Source of the DNA: Psychrobacter nivimaris
GTDB lineage: Bacteria; Pseudomonadota; Gammaproteobacteria; Pseudomonadales; Moraxellaceae
Length of the DNA: 64,000 nt
Assembly: GCF_009812035.1 (NCBI RefSeq)
Contig: NZ_VZIZ01000009.1
Coordinates: 1-64,000, forward strand
Direction of reading: 5' to 3'
Translations under genes and position numbers: made by a program
Shown here: positions 50,712-60,957 of the stretch, in pieces
Position numbering within the stretch: position 1 is the first letter of the stretch
Layout: every line of letters begins with the position of its first letter
The notes under the pieces: generated by a model
Told to the model about the DNA's origin: nothing
The model's input: only the letters and a program-made list of their open reading frames with translations
Database searches by the model: none

Positions 50712-51962
50712 ATGTCATATAACATTGAGCAAGCACTTGATAACTTAGTAACGCCACATGGTAGCCCAGCCCTAAATATTCTTTTGCTTGAAGGCGAAAT
50801 GCTAGAAAATGCTTTGAAAAAAGCAGAGACATTACCAAGTGTTACAATGAGTTCACGTGAGCGTGGTGATTTAATCATGTTTGGTATTGGTGGCTTCACT
50901 CCTCTAGACGGCTTTATGAACAAAGCGGATTGGCAAGGTGTCTGTGATGACATGGAGCTGAAATCAGGGGAGAATGAAGGTCTATTCTGGCCAATTCCTA
51001 TCACATTATCAGCCAGTTCAGAGCAAGCGGAAGGCTTTGAGATTGGTGATGAAATTGCCCTGAAAGCCGAAGATGGCGAAATCATGGGTATCTTAACGCT
51101 TGAAGAGAAGTACACCATTGATAAAGAGCATGAATGCAGAACAGTGTTTGGTACAACAGATACTGACCACCCAGGCGTTAAAAAAGTCATGGAACAAGCT
51201 GATGTAAATTTGGCAGGTCGTGTTGAAGTGTTCAGCCAAGGCGAGTTCCCAACGGAGTATGCTGGTATCTATATGACACCAACGCAAACACGTGAAGAGT
51301 TTGCAAAAAAAGGTTGGAAGAAAGTTGCTGCTTTCCAGACACGTAACCCAATGCACCGTTCACATGAATACCTAGCTAAAATTGCAGTTGAAATTTGTGA
51401 TGGCGTGATGATTCACTCGCTACTTGGTGCATTAAAACCAGGTGATATTCCTGCAGAAGTACGCCAAGAAGCGATTGGAACTCTAATTGATAATTACTTC
51501 AAAAAAGATACGGTAATTCAGTCTGGCTATCCATTAGATATGCGTTATGCAGGGCCTCGTGAGGCGTTACTGCACGCTTTATTTAGACAGAACTATGGTT
51601 GTTCAGAGCTAATCGTAGGACGTGATCATGCAGGTGTAGGTGATTATTACGGCGCATTTGATGCTCAAGATATCTTCGATCAAATTCCAGAAAATGCACT
51701 GAAGACCAAACCAATTAAAATTGATTGGACTTTCTGGTGTAATGCTTGCCAATCAATGGCATCTACCAAGACATGTCCACACGATGCAGATCAGCATATT
51801 AAAGTGTCAGGAACCAAGCTGCGTAAAGCATTGTCTGAAGATGAAGAGGTTCCTGAGAACTTTAGCCGCCCAGAAGTATTACAGATTCTTCGCGACTACT
51901 ATGCAACGATTGCAAAAGAAGACCGTGCCAAAGTTGAGCTGAAAGGTGCTTCTGCTAAGTAA
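50712..51962 (+). CDS. sat: Sulfate adenylyltransferase (ATP sulfurylase), stand-alone Sat type
   Basis: Sat activates sulfate with ATP to adenosine-5'-phosphosulfate (APS), the first step to PAPS. The 416-residue protein has the catalytic HxxH region [12 protein letters not shown] (about 208-219), [13 protein letters not shown], and a Zn-type cysteine cluster [15 protein letters not shown] near 343-357, followed by [16 protein letters not shown]. This is the homo-oligomeric Sat family, unrelated in sequence to the CysDN heterodimer usual in Gammaproteobacteria. There is no fused APS kinase. It lies in a polysaccharide locus with two sulfotransferase-like genes, suggesting a dedicated sulfate-donor role. 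GAAGGA precedes the ATG. Confidence 0.92.
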   Translation: MSYNIEQALDNLVTPHGSPALNILLLEGEMLENALKKAETLPSVTMSSRERGDLIMFGIGGFTPLDGFMNKADWQGVCDDMELKSGENEGLFWPIPITLSASSEQAEGFEIGDEIALKAEDGEIMGILTLEEKYTIDKEHECRTVFGTTDTDHPGVKKVMEQADVNLAGRVEVFSQGEFPTEYAGIYMTPTQTREEFAKKGWKKVAAFQTRNPMHRSHEYLAKIAVEICDGVMIHSLLGALKPGDIPAEVRQEAIGTLIDNYFKKDTVIQSGYPLDMRYAGPREALLHALFRQNYGCSELIVGRDHAGVGDYYGAFDAQDIFDQIPENALKTKPIKIDWTFWCNACQSMASTKTCPHDADQHIKVSGTKLRKALSEDEEVPENFSRPEVLQILRDYYATIAKEDRAKVELKGASAK

Positions 51963-52084
51963 TTAAAGAAACATAATTACAATTTAAATAGAAACCGAGC
52001 CGCATGATAATAATAGTAAGTTCAACTTTGATTATTAAAATGCGGTTTTTTTATACAGTAAATGGCTTATAAATTAGATACATT

Positions 52085-53158
52085 ATGAAAAAGAAAATTA
52101 TAGTTACTGGTGGTGCAGGGTTTATTGGTTCAGCTGTAGTTAGACATCTAATAAATGATACGGATCATACGGTGTTAAATCTAGATAAGCTAACTTATGC
52201 GGGCTGCTTGGCATCTCTTAGTGATGTTGAAAGTTCTGATCGCTATCAGTTTGTTCAAGCAGATATTTGTGACTTTGAGAAGTGTCAGTCTGTTATTAAT
52301 GAGTTTCAGCCAGATATTATTATGCACTTAGCGGCTGAAAGTCATGTTGATAGATCTATTGACGGTCCAAAAGAATTTATTGAAACCAATGTTATAGGTA
52401 CCTATAACCTGTTGGAGATATCTAGAGCTTACTATCAAGGTTTGAGTGATGATAAGCAAGCTGGGTTTCGATTCCACCATATCTCAACAGATGAGGTGTA
52501 TGGTGATTTAGAAGGGACCGATGATTTATTTACTGAAACGACTTCTTATGCACCTAGCAGTCCATATTCAGCAAGTAAAGCTTCTTCAGATCACCTTGTC
52601 AGAGCTTGGCAGCGTACATTTGGACTGCCGACGTTGATAACGAACTGTTCAAACAACTATGGTCCTTATCATTTTCCTGAAAAGTTGATTCCACTAACGA
52701 TATTAAATGCTTTAGCAGGAAAGCCTTTACCGATTTATGGAGATGGCAAACAAATTAGAGATTGGCTGTTTGTTGAAGATCACGCACGCGCTTTAGTTTT
52801 AGTGGCAACGACAGGTGATATTGGTGAAACCTACAATATCGGTGGTCACAATGAGAAGCAGAACATCGAAGTTGTCAAAACGATTTGTAAACATCTTGAG
52901 GTATTAGCACCTAATAAGCCTGAAGGTGTTTCAAATTACGAAGATTTGATTACTTATGTTACTGATAGACCAGGGCATGATGTTCGATATGCGATTGATG
53001 CATCGAAGATAGAAAAAGAGCTTGGCTGGACACCAAATGAGACCTTTGACACAGGTCTCAAGAAAACAGTGCAGTGGTATTTGGATAATCCCACTTGGTG
53101 GCAGTCTATCCAAGATGGCTCTTACCAAGACATCAACAACAAATTGGCGAAAAAATAA
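52085..53158 (+). CDS. rmlB: dTDP-glucose 4,6-dehydratase
   Basis: RmlB converts dTDP-glucose to dTDP-4-keto-6-deoxyglucose, the second step to dTDP-L-rhamnose. The NAD site TGGAGFIGS (8-16), the [11 protein letters not shown] segment, [10 protein letters not shown] and the catalytic YxxxK in YSASK (near 160) are visible; the protein is 357 residues. Its stop overlaps the start of rmlD (TAATG). First gene of the rmlBDAC cluster. Confidence 0.95.
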   Translation: MKKKIIVTGGAGFIGSAVVRHLINDTDHTVLNLDKLTYAGCLASLSDVESSDRYQFVQADICDFEKCQSVINEFQPDIIMHLAAESHVDRSIDGPKEFIETNVIGTYNLLEISRAYYQGLSDDKQAGFRFHHISTDEVYGDLEGTDDLFTETTSYAPSSPYSASKASSDHLVRAWQRTFGLPTLITNCSNNYGPYHFPEKLIPLTILNALAGKPLPIYGDGKQIRDWLFVEDHARALVLVATTGDIGETYNIGGHNEKQNIEVVKTICKHLEVLAPNKPEGVSNYEDLITYVTDRPGHDVRYAIDASKIEKELGWTPNETFDTGLKKTVQWYLDNPTWWQSIQDGSYQDINNKLAKK

Positions 53159-54066
53159 TGGCTAAGAAGATAGTACTCCTTGCACATACAGGGCAGGTTG
53201 GCTTTGAGTTACATCGTCAGTTACAGTCTTTGGGTTCTATTATCACAGTCAGTCGTGGTGACGTGGACTTTTTAGACTCTGATGCTGTGTATAAGCATAT
53301 TGATGAGCTAGCGCCTGACATTATTGTCAACGCTGCTGCATATACGGCAGTTGATAAGGCAGAAACAGATGAGAACAATGCCTTTGCTTTAAATAGAGAC
53401 TTACCAGAGGTTTTGGCAAAACTAAGCGTGACGCATGATGCTCTATTGGCTCATTACTCATCTGACTATGTTTACCCTGGTGATGGTGAAAAACCTTGGT
53501 CAGAAGATGACTTAACAGGACCTCAGAATTTATACGGTCGGTCAAAGCTTGAAGGCGATTTAGCAGTAGAGAGTATTGCCTCAAAATTTCTGATTTTTAG
53601 AACAAGTTGGGTTTATGCGGCTCGAGGCAACAATTTCCTGCTCAGTATGCTGAGGTTGGGTCAAGAGCGAGAAGCGCTTAATATTGTGAGTGATCAAATT
53701 GGCGCACCAACACCAGCACGTTTGATTGCAACGGTCACCTCACTGTGTATTCAAAAGTTTATGGCGTCTAACAATGCTAATAAATTGAGCGGTGTTTATC
53801 ATTTAGCACCAAGAGGATTCACCAGTTGGCATGGCTTTGCTCAAATGATATTTGAAAGAGCGCGTGCAGAAGGTGTCACGTTAGCCTTAAAAGAAGACGG
53901 TCTGGGTCAAATAGAGTCTACTGAATACCCAACACCAGCAGCCCGTCCTTTAAACTCGCGCTTAAGTCTCGATAAAATAGAATCAGCGTTTGGTCTAGCA
54001 ATGCCAACATGGCAAAGTCAGTTATGCTTAACATTTGATGAATGGCTGGAAATGAATAAAAGTTAG
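53158..54066 (+). CDS. rmlD: dTDP-4-dehydrorhamnose reductase
   Basis: RmlD (302 aa) reduces dTDP-4-keto-L-rhamnose to dTDP-L-rhamnose. The N-terminal nucleotide motif LAHTGQVGFELHRQL, VNAAAYTAVDKAE, HYSSDYVYPGDG and the YxxxK in YGRSKLEGD are present. The ATG at 53158 overlaps the rmlB stop by one base, indicating translational coupling; a longer frame from 53095 lies inside rmlB and is not used. rmlA follows after 113 bp. Confidence 0.94.
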   Translation: MAKKIVLLAHTGQVGFELHRQLQSLGSIITVSRGDVDFLDSDAVYKHIDELAPDIIVNAAAYTAVDKAETDENNAFALNRDLPEVLAKLSVTHDALLAHYSSDYVYPGDGEKPWSEDDLTGPQNLYGRSKLEGDLAVESIASKFLIFRTSWVYAARGNNFLLSMLRLGQEREALNIVSDQIGAPTPARLIATVTSLCIQKFMASNNANKLSGVYHLAPRGFTSWHGFAQMIFERARAEGVTLALKEDGLGQIESTEYPTPAARPLNSRLSLDKIESAFGLAMPTWQSQLCLTFDEWLEMNKS

Positions 54067-54179
54067 GTTTTTTTAGTGAGATTTGAGTGAAATTGGTGTG
54101 GCTAGAACAAATAGCTTAACTGCAAATTAAGTTTATCTGTATTTTAAATGAAAATAAAATTAATAAGGTTGAAGCAATT

Positions 54180-55049
54180 ATGACAAAAGGTATTGTGCTG
54201 GCAGGCGGTTCGGGAACACGGTTGCACCCTATCACCATGGGTGTTTCAAAGCAGCTACTGCCTGTTTATGACAAACCTATGATTTACTATCCAATTTCGG
54301 TATTAATGCTTGCTGGAATTTCTGAAATACTGATTATCTCTACGCCTGATGACATGCCAGCCTATCAAAAACTATTAGGCACGGGTGAAAGGTTTGGCGT
54401 TAAATTCAGTTATGCAGTTCAGCCAAATCCAGATGGCCTTGCCCAAGCCTTCATTATCGGTGAGGAGTTCATTGGTGATGACTCCGTTTGTTTAGTGCTG
54501 GGTGATAATATATTCCATGGTCAACATTTTTCTGTACAGCTAAAACAAGCTGCTGAACGTAAAAATGGTGCAACAGTATTTGGTTACTTGGTTAATGATC
54601 CTGAGCGCTTTGGTGTGGTTGATTTCGATGAGAATGGAAAAGCCATCTTGATTGAAGAAAAGCCAGCTAATCCAAAATCAAACTATGCTGTTACTGGCCT
54701 GTACTTCTATGACAACGATGTTGTTTCAATTGCTAAGTCTGTTAAGCCATCTGATCGTGGAGAGCTTGAGATCACTTCAGTCAATAATGCTTATTTAGAA
54801 CGTGGAGATTTGTACGTTGAGAAATTAGGCCGCGGCTTTGCTTGGTTAGATACGGGAACTCATGACTCACTGCTTGAAGCAAGTAGTTATGTACAGACTG
54901 TTGAACATCGTCAAGGTTTAAAAGTAGCTAGCCTTGAAGAGATTGCTTGGCGTAATGGATGGATCGATGACAAGCAGCTTGTAGCTGAAGGTAATAAATT
55001 CAAGAAAACGCAGTATGGACAGTATTTATTAAAGTTGCTTGAAAGCTAA
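54180..55049 (+). CDS. rmlA: Glucose-1-phosphate thymidylyltransferase
   Basis: RmlA couples glucose-1-phosphate to dTTP, the first step of dTDP-rhamnose synthesis. The 289-residue protein has the nucleotidyltransferase signature [13 protein letters not shown] (7-19), [16 protein letters not shown] and [10 protein letters not shown]. Length and C-terminus match the family. Third gene of the rml cluster. Confidence 0.95.
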   Translation: MTKGIVLAGGSGTRLHPITMGVSKQLLPVYDKPMIYYPISVLMLAGISEILIISTPDDMPAYQKLLGTGERFGVKFSYAVQPNPDGLAQAFIIGEEFIGDDSVCLVLGDNIFHGQHFSVQLKQAAERKNGATVFGYLVNDPERFGVVDFDENGKAILIEEKPANPKSNYAVTGLYFYDNDVVSIAKSVKPSDRGELEITSVNNAYLERGDLYVEKLGRGFAWLDTGTHDSLLEASSYVQTVEHRQGLKVASLEEIAWRNGWIDDKQLVAEGNKFKKTQYGQYLLKLLES

Positions 55050-55143
55050 TACCTAATAATTTACCTCTCTCTCGTTTTGGCACAGTTGCTTATACAAAAT
55101 ATTGGTAAAATATTAAATAAGTGCGTAATCAAGGTTGAATGCT

Positions 55144-55683
55144 ATGGAATATAAGAAGTTAGAAATACCCGATGTGGTTTTAATGACCCCTCCTGTATTT
55201 GGTGATGAAAGAGGTTTCTTTATGGAAACCTTCCGTCAATCAGAGTTTGAAAAAAACTGTGGTAACTACCAGTTTGTGCAGGATAATCACAGCAGTTCAT
55301 CAAAAAATATATTGCGCGGTTTGCATTATCAACATGAGAAGCCACAAGGGAAACTGGTCCGAGTTGTTCGGGGTGAAGTATTTGATGTGGCTGTTGATAT
55401 GCGTAAAGACTCACCGACATTTGGTCAGTGGGTAGGTGAATACCTGAGTGCAGATAACAAACGAATGCTTTGGGTTCCCTCTGGTTTTGCCCATGGTTTT
55501 ATCGTTACCAGTGAGCAAGCTGAGTTTGTTTACAAATGCACGGACTATTACAATCCGGGTGATGAATACTCTTTGATGTGGAATGATGACACTATTGGAG
55601 TTGACTGGCCTGCAGGTGTTGAACCAATACTTTCAGATAAAGACGCTAAGGGGCTTACGTTCGAAGAAGCACCTAAGTTTTAG
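55144..55683 (+). CDS. rmlC: dTDP-4-dehydrorhamnose 3,5-epimerase
   Basis: RmlC (179 aa) epimerises dTDP-4-keto-6-deoxyglucose at C3 and C5. The cupin-fold signatures FGDERGFFMETF, RGLHYQ (catalytic His), GEVFDVAVDMRKDSPTFGQW and WVPSGFAHGF are present. The ATG at 55144 has AAGG nine bases upstream; the TTG at 55135 in frame is less likely. It ends the plus-strand group and is followed by a bidirectional terminator. Confidence 0.94.
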   Translation: MEYKKLEIPDVVLMTPPVFGDERGFFMETFRQSEFEKNCGNYQFVQDNHSSSSKNILRGLHYQHEKPQGKLVRVVRGEVFDVAVDMRKDSPTFGQWVGEYLSADNKRMLWVPSGFAHGFIVTSEQAEFVYKCTDYYNPGDEYSLMWNDDTIGVDWPAGVEPILSDKDAKGLTFEEAPKF

Positions 55684-55710
55684 CTCACCCCACCATTGGT
55701 TATCATATAC

Positions 55711-55742
55711 AAAAAGCCTCTATCTTAAGATAGAGGCTTTTT
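55711..55742. terminator. Perfect bidirectional terminator between rmlC and the sulfotransferase group
   Basis: A 32-base perfect palindrome has arms AAAAAGCCTCTATCTT and AAGATAGAGGCTTTTT, with tails of A and T in both directions, between convergent genes. Confidence 0.92.
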
Positions 55743-55782
55743 GCTAGCTAATCTTTTGAAGTAAGTGGCTGTTAACCTTAAC

Positions 55783-56709
55783 CTAGGTTAGGTAATGTGT
55801 ATTAATCACTTGATTGGTAGTCGAGTTGACTACTTTAATCGTAGATTTTGCGGCAAAGGCAGCTTTAGGTAGTTTGCAAGCATACCCAACATAGCCGTTA
55901 CGTGGCACACCAAAGGTCCTCATGTTTAGTAAAAGCTGGTCTGCAGTTATTTCTTGGAAGAGCTCTTCGTCTATATAAAGACTTAAGTGAACAGCCTCAT
56001 CATTATCCATGGTATAGGCCCAACCATGTATGCGTAGCTTTTCGATAGAAGAATCGCCATACGTCCAAGGCTGTGTTTGCTTAAATAAAGCCTTTCTTTC
56101 CTCAAACATATGAAGGGCTATTTCGTAAAGATCGAAATCAGTTTTATTGTTTATTTTGATTAATTCGTAAACGTCAGTGGTAGGCTCGGGTTTCTTAATA
56201 ATGCCTTTATTGCTATTGAGTTCCGTTAGGTTTAAGTTGTACATTTTATTAATCATAGCTAGGCTTAATGCATATTGTTCTGTCATACCTATAAAGCCGA
56301 TTTGACGAAGTGGCAAACCAGCTAAATATTTTGACTGAACATTCTGATAGCGTTTATCAGTAACAAAGGTCTCTAAGCTTTCGCTATAATTGTTGTGATA
56401 TGTGTGATGGCTATAGTGAGACAATACTTGATCTATAGGATTCCTAATGAAACAGAATATATTTTGAGATCGGAAGTGGAATCTATTCGTTTTTAGTCTC
56501 GTATGCCCTGTAAATACTTTAACATTATGAGTCTCTAGATAGCTTTCAAAGTCAAAGCCATTATTGCGGATATTATGAATAACATCGCTTGTTTCTGAGT
56601 TTTGTCCATAATCCTTTAATAAGCGATTAGGATACTCCCTTTCCAAGGCGTGTCTTAAGCTAGTGCCTGCAGTTTTTGGGATATGTATAAAAAACAGTGT
56701 TTCATTCAT
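55783..56709 (-). CDS. Sulfotransferase family protein with C-terminal beta-sandwich-like domain
   Basis: This protein (308 aa) is predicted to transfer sulfate from PAPS to a glycan hydroxyl. The 5'-phosphosulfate loop is seen at the N-terminus (IHIPKTAGTSLRHAL, residues 8-22), as in heparan-sulfate and similar sulfotransferases. The 3'-phosphate site is FCFIRNPIDQVLSHYS with R89 and S97. Residues about 220-305 form a separate module (HGWAYTMDNDEAVHLSLYIDEELFQ) like the beta-rich modules of surface-glycan enzymes. No transmembrane segment is seen, so it probably acts in the cytoplasm. Last gene of the minus-strand group. Acceptor unknown. Confidence 0.78.
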   Translation of the reverse strand: MNETLFFIHIPKTAGTSLRHALEREYPNRLLKDYGQNSETSDVIHNIRNNGFDFESYLETHNVKVFTGHTRLKTNRFHFRSQNIFCFIRNPIDQVLSHYSHHTYHNNYSESLETFVTDKRYQNVQSKYLAGLPLRQIGFIGMTEQYALSLAMINKMYNLNLTELNSNKGIIKKPEPTTDVYELIKINNKTDFDLYEIALHMFEERKALFKQTQPWTYGDSSIEKLRIHGWAYTMDNDEAVHLSLYIDEELFQEITADQLLLNMRTFGVPRNGYVGYACKLPKAAFAAKSTIKVVNSTTNQVINTHYLT

Positions 56710-56745
56710 TTTATAACCAACTAAAGTAGTAACGATGGGCTCACA

Positions 56746-58926
56746 TTAGACCGTGAAGTTTTCTTTATTTGCAGCAAAATTAGGGTTGTGATATGGGTCG
56801 CTCTTAATATAGGTGTCCCACTTGTGATGCATATATCCCACCTCTTTTAAGAATCGAGCTTTCTTTTCAGGTGTGGTATCTTTGCCACGAGATAATGATT
56901 CATAATGGTATAACTCTGCATAAGGAGTCCAAACATTACGATACCCTTTTTTGAAAGACTTAAGACACAGGTCAACATCATTATAAGCAACCGGTAATTT
57001 CTCTTCTTCAAACCCATCAATTTCTTCAAAGACAGAACGACGAATAGCTAGGCATGCACCAGTGACCGCTAAATAGTTCTGAACCTGTTTCAGCCTACCT
57101 AAGTAACCATCGCTGTCTTGATCAAAAAATCGATGCGAGTGGCCTGCCACATGTCCTAGGCCCATAATGACCCCTGCATGTTGAATAAGGCCATTCTCAT
57201 AATATAGCTTAGCACCCACACAGCCAATATCTTCTCTTAGAGCTTGGCGTACCAGTTCTGTTAACCAGTTGGCACTTATGACTTTTACGTCATTATTCAA
57301 GAATACTAACACTGGAGCACTGGTATGTTTGGCAGCAAAGTTATTGATTGCTGAATAATTGAAAGGATAAGGGTAGTCCAAGCAAGTCACATTGGTATGT
57401 TGTGATACTAAGCGCTCAAAGTATTCTAAAGAGCTGGCTTTTTCACTATTGTTGTTAACTATAATAATCTCATAGTTGGTATAGGTTGTATTGGTAAAAA
57501 TGCTATCAACAGCTGTTTTTACAAGGTCAATACGGTCCTTAGTAGGAATAATTATGGCTACTTTAGGTAGGTTATGTGGAAGTGGCCAAATAATATGGTG
57601 AGTATTTGGAAGCATGCCTGCATTGATTGTGACACTGGGGTTTACTGTTTTAAAGAACTGTGTAATGCATTGCAAGCTACTAAAATGCTGCAACTCTATA
57701 GGCCCTTCATAGCTTAGAGAATATGTACTTGCGGTACTATCTGTTTTATCTCTCAAAACCCTATGCAATAATATCTTAGAAATATGAGCAATATTGTGAG
57801 GTGACTGTTGGCTCGTTTTTAAATAATGATGATATAGAAATGAATCTTGGAGTACAGGGTCAAAGCCACATTGTTTTACAAAGCTAGAATAAGAGATGTA
57901 GCAACTATTGCCAATATAGTTTTGTGAATAGAGTAGATCAATATTTAAATTTTGCTTGAAGATAGGATGCACTCTTTGCTCTTTATAGAGACGGTCTTCA
58001 TCAAAATAAATAATTTCACAGTTTGATTGTTGTTTTATATAATGAGTTAGCTCGCTAAAGATATATGGTGACAGTGTGCAAGCTTGAGTACTGTCGATGA
58101 AAAGACAATGTGAAGGTTTGTTAACACTTAGAAAAATGTTTAAGCGGTATACAATTTTATCGACACTTACCGTTATCACATCAAGGGTTTCAGAAGTATG
58201 TTCATTTAGGATGCTTTTTTTGTCACAAGCAATGGTGCTCAATAATAAGACTTTATTTTTTGTCTCAAAGTGCATCAACTGATTTATGAGTTGTTTACAG
58301 TTACGAAGCTGCGAGGGAGTACGTGCCATCAAGATGATTTGAAACTCTAATGTATCGGATATGACGGGGAACCATAGTTTGGGCTCTTTAAATCTAATCC
58401 ATTGTATATAGTTACTCTGGTTTTTATGAGTAGGAAAGAAAGTATCGTATAGCTCCCAACACTCTTCAAAGGATAACTCTTTCAGTTCATCATTAGAATA
58501 TTCTGATTTTTTGATTATCTTTTGCTGAATTTTTTTCCTTGCAAAATTTTGAGAAACTTTATTGATTGTTATCGATATATCTATCGTTTTTGAAGGTTTA
58601 TCAGATGATAAGAAGATTTCTTGAATAGACTCAGGCAGCCATATCAGACGTTTATGCTTCCCTTTTCTAACTACTGGTAGTGAGTAGTAAACCGATTTAT
58701 CAGATTTCAACTGAATATGAATTTTATAATAACCTAGTGAGCACTCACATTTCGCATCCAGCTCAAAAAAATAGAAACCATATAGTAGGCTTTTTTCAAA
58801 AGATGAAAAAAGCAATTGATAGATAGTAGGTTGTCTCGTGGTTAGTTCAGTGTCGACAAAATTAAAAGAAGCTGCTGCTCTAACTTGAGGGGTGATTTTA
58901 TAGTTAAGCCAAGAAAGGATTTTCAT
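56746..58926 (-). CDS. Glycosyltransferase family 2 protein, large
   Basis: The C-terminal part of this 726-residue protein is a GT-A family 2 domain (from about residue 451): VAIIIPTKDRIDLVKTAVDSI, LVFLNNDVKV (DxD-like), GAKLYYENGLIQHAGVI and DVDLCLKSFKKGY near the end. The first 450 residues are largely unassigned; part (about 130-300) resembles a second, degenerate glycosyltransferase fold without clear catalytic acids. It resembles rhamnosyl or glycosyltransferases of O-antigen and capsule loci. The 36-bp gap to the sulfotransferase gene suggests co-transcription. Sugar specificity cannot be told. Confidence 0.8.
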   Translation of the reverse strand: MKILSWLNYKITPQVRAAASFNFVDTELTTRQPTIYQLLFSSFEKSLLYGFYFFELDAKCECSLGYYKIHIQLKSDKSVYYSLPVVRKGKHKRLIWLPESIQEIFLSSDKPSKTIDISITINKVSQNFARKKIQQKIIKKSEYSNDELKELSFEECWELYDTFFPTHKNQSNYIQWIRFKEPKLWFPVISDTLEFQIILMARTPSQLRNCKQLINQLMHFETKNKVLLLSTIACDKKSILNEHTSETLDVITVSVDKIVYRLNIFLSVNKPSHCLFIDSTQACTLSPYIFSELTHYIKQQSNCEIIYFDEDRLYKEQRVHPIFKQNLNIDLLYSQNYIGNSCYISYSSFVKQCGFDPVLQDSFLYHHYLKTSQQSPHNIAHISKILLHRVLRDKTDSTASTYSLSYEGPIELQHFSSLQCITQFFKTVNPSVTINAGMLPNTHHIIWPLPHNLPKVAIIIPTKDRIDLVKTAVDSIFTNTTYTNYEIIIVNNNSEKASSLEYFERLVSQHTNVTCLDYPYPFNYSAINNFAAKHTSAPVLVFLNNDVKVISANWLTELVRQALREDIGCVGAKLYYENGLIQHAGVIMGLGHVAGHSHRFFDQDSDGYLGRLKQVQNYLAVTGACLAIRRSVFEEIDGFEEEKLPVAYNDVDLCLKSFKKGYRNVWTPYAELYHYESLSRGKDTTPEKKARFLKEVGYMHHKWDTYIKSDPYHNPNFAANKENFTV

Positions 58927-58994
58927 AGACAGTTATATCATTATATTTTAGAGATATTAAGTAACGCATTTTCGATCCTTTTAAGTCATATCTA

Positions 58995-59996
58995 TCAAAT
59001 TTTATTCTCATTAATAAAGCTACTTTTATGATAGTTTCTAACAGACTGTCCTAACCAAACATCAGCTAGACTACCGATGTCTATAGCCATCCCTCCTTGA
59101 TCTTTAATTACGGAGCAGTAATACTTTCCTAATAGCCCAGCACTGACTAAAAATAACTCACCATTTTCTACATTATCAATAAGTTCACTGTTTATAATTT
59201 CTTCAAACCTATTCGGGTAATGAATGTTTTCAGGTGTTGAGCTAATATTTAAAGCCTGGGGAGGGATCAGAATGGTTTTACCTGGGTTTATCGCAAAAGC
59301 TTTTTCCATCGTAGATAGTAGGTTTGGATAACAAGTAATTACGGATATTCTATGAGCATATTTCAATAGCTCAGGTAGACAGGGTGCAAGTTGTTTATGT
59401 ACATGCCATTGGCATAATATCTTTTGAGAGAGAGTATAGGCGGGCAATTGCATAAGAGACGCTCTCACACTAACCACACCAGTAGACCCCCTAAGTTTTA
59501 GCTCTTGTTTAGGAAGAGTTGTGATGTTCTGAAGTTGCTGGTTATGCTGAGCCTTAGTTGGTATGCCAATAAAGTCTGCATTGAGTATGGCTTTGATCAA
59601 ATACTCTGAAAAGGTATCCCACTGCTTGGCCTCTGGTGCATTATTGCCGAACATCATATCCAATATATAATACATACAGTAACTTGCCAAATATGGATAT
59701 TTGACAGAGTTGTAGTACCAAAATAATATATTACCCTCTCCATCCCCAAGCCTAATCAGAGAAAAAGGTCTATAGGTGGATATGTACTCTTGCAATTTAG
59801 CGATGAGTAAATCTTCACACTCCGGTTTTGACAAGTTGCTTTCAACCAAATCATCGATAATATTATTAAATCTATCAAATAGAGGGCCATCCTCTGAAAA
59901 TATTTTTACTTCTTCAAAAGCTAGGTTGGAAAAACCTGGGCGTGTAATATTTTTTTTAGTTAATACTATTTCAGAAAGCTTGGTGCTTTTCGACAT
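58995..59996 (-). CDS. GT-D fold (DUF1792-like) putative glycosyltransferase
   Basis: This 333-residue protein has the signature SLIRLGDGEGN (R82, GDGEG 84-88) and a C-terminal AIDIGSLADVWLG. Together they match the GT-D class found in DUF1792-type glycosyltransferases, where the acidic GDGE motif binds nucleotide sugar and metal. No membrane span is seen. The ATG at 59996 is separated from the upstream sulfotransferase stop by one base, with AGG nearby, so the two are translationally coupled. Its role is probably one linkage of the surface glycan. The family call is from motifs alone. Confidence 0.62.
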   Translation of the reverse strand: MSKSTKLSEIVLTKKNITRPGFSNLAFEEVKIFSEDGPLFDRFNNIIDDLVESNLSKPECEDLLIAKLQEYISTYRPFSLIRLGDGEGNILFWYYNSVKYPYLASYCMYYILDMMFGNNAPEAKQWDTFSEYLIKAILNADFIGIPTKAQHNQQLQNITTLPKQELKLRGSTGVVSVRASLMQLPAYTLSQKILCQWHVHKQLAPCLPELLKYAHRISVITCYPNLLSTMEKAFAINPGKTILIPPQALNISSTPENIHYPNRFEEIINSELIDNVENGELFLVSAGLLGKYYCSVIKDQGGMAIDIGSLADVWLGQSVRNYHKSSFINENKI

Positions 59997-59997
59997 T

Positions 59998-60957
59998 TTA
60001 CTCAACCTTTTCGTCAATAAACTTACTTAATAACAGCTTTTTTTCAGGAATAAGCTGAATAATAGTTTCTAAATCTTCCTCAAGAGTAGCAGTGTTTGGA
60101 CACTTTGGTTTATCAGCGAAATCTCGCATTATTAAGGTAGTGCATCGGTTACTTAGGAATTGATTATTATCGTGATATAACTCACGTAATTTTGTAGCGA
60201 CGCTATCAGCAATAAAAAAACCATTTGCAAAGAGGGGTTTGTTAGTCGTAGCAATTTTTGAGAGTCTTCGATATAGCGGTGCATCTGAACTGTATCCAAG
60301 CCGATTATACTGGAGTTTAAAATATAAAAGATTGCCACCTATAGACGGATTTGATTCGCTTTCTAGTTGCTTAAATCCACTCTCTGGTTTTTGCAAGTCT
60401 AGTCCTGAAATAGATAGAAAGTCATCTATAATATCTTGATTCTTCAGTGCGCTTCTATGAAAATAGTGTGCCGATATACTGTCTGCAATTTCTGCCCACC
60501 TATTATAGAAGGCTTGATAATTGAGCTGAGTCTGTTCCGCATAAAGCTCGAAGTCTCTAGACTCATTAGTGTTTTGTACTCTTTGAGCATAAGCGCTTTG
60601 CAAGTAGTCTAAAATTTCACGAAAGTACACAACAATATGCAAGTGGTAGTCACTAAAAAAATCGCGAAGTCCGTCTAAGTCCCTACAGTTTTGAAAGCCT
60701 TCACTGCTTATTATGATATTATCAAAGTTTCTAACCTCGCGTTTTAGTTGGGCTTTTAGTTGTTGATATTCTTTGCTATCGCGTTCCGGTCTTTCAAGGA
60801 AAGAAGCTAGACGATGATGTGCGACCTGTTTGCCTCGACCAGTATTAGGGTACAAAACCCCCATGTTTTTTAGAATATCGCTATTAGTATGCAAAAAGCC
60901 TTGTAGAGATGATGTGCCAGATTTATGACGCCCAATGTGCAGTATTACCTTTTTCAT
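59998..60957 (-). CDS. Sulfotransferase-like P-loop protein
   Basis: This 319-residue protein starts with the sulfotransferase P-loop HIGRHKSGTSSLQGFL (residues 7-22), where H11-K12-S13-G14-T15 is the phosphosulfate loop. A second motif, IVVYFREILDYLQSAYAQ, follows with R113 and S121 in the 3'-phosphate-binding position. No signal or membrane segment is seen. It is a second candidate sulfate transferase in this locus, distinct in sequence from the one at 55783-56709. It directly precedes the GT-D gene and starts one base from the stop of the large RgpF/GT gene, in one tight transcript. Confidence 0.72.
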   Translation of the reverse strand: MKKVILHIGRHKSGTSSLQGFLHTNSDILKNMGVLYPNTGRGKQVAHHRLASFLERPERDSKEYQQLKAQLKREVRNFDNIIISSEGFQNCRDLDGLRDFFSDYHLHIVVYFREILDYLQSAYAQRVQNTNESRDFELYAEQTQLNYQAFYNRWAEIADSISAHYFHRSALKNQDIIDDFLSISGLDLQKPESGFKQLESESNPSIGGNLLYFKLQYNRLGYSSDAPLYRRLSKIATTNKPLFANGFFIADSVATKLRELYHDNNQFLSNRCTTLIMRDFADKPKCPNTATLEEDLETIIQLIPEKKLLLSKFIDEKVE

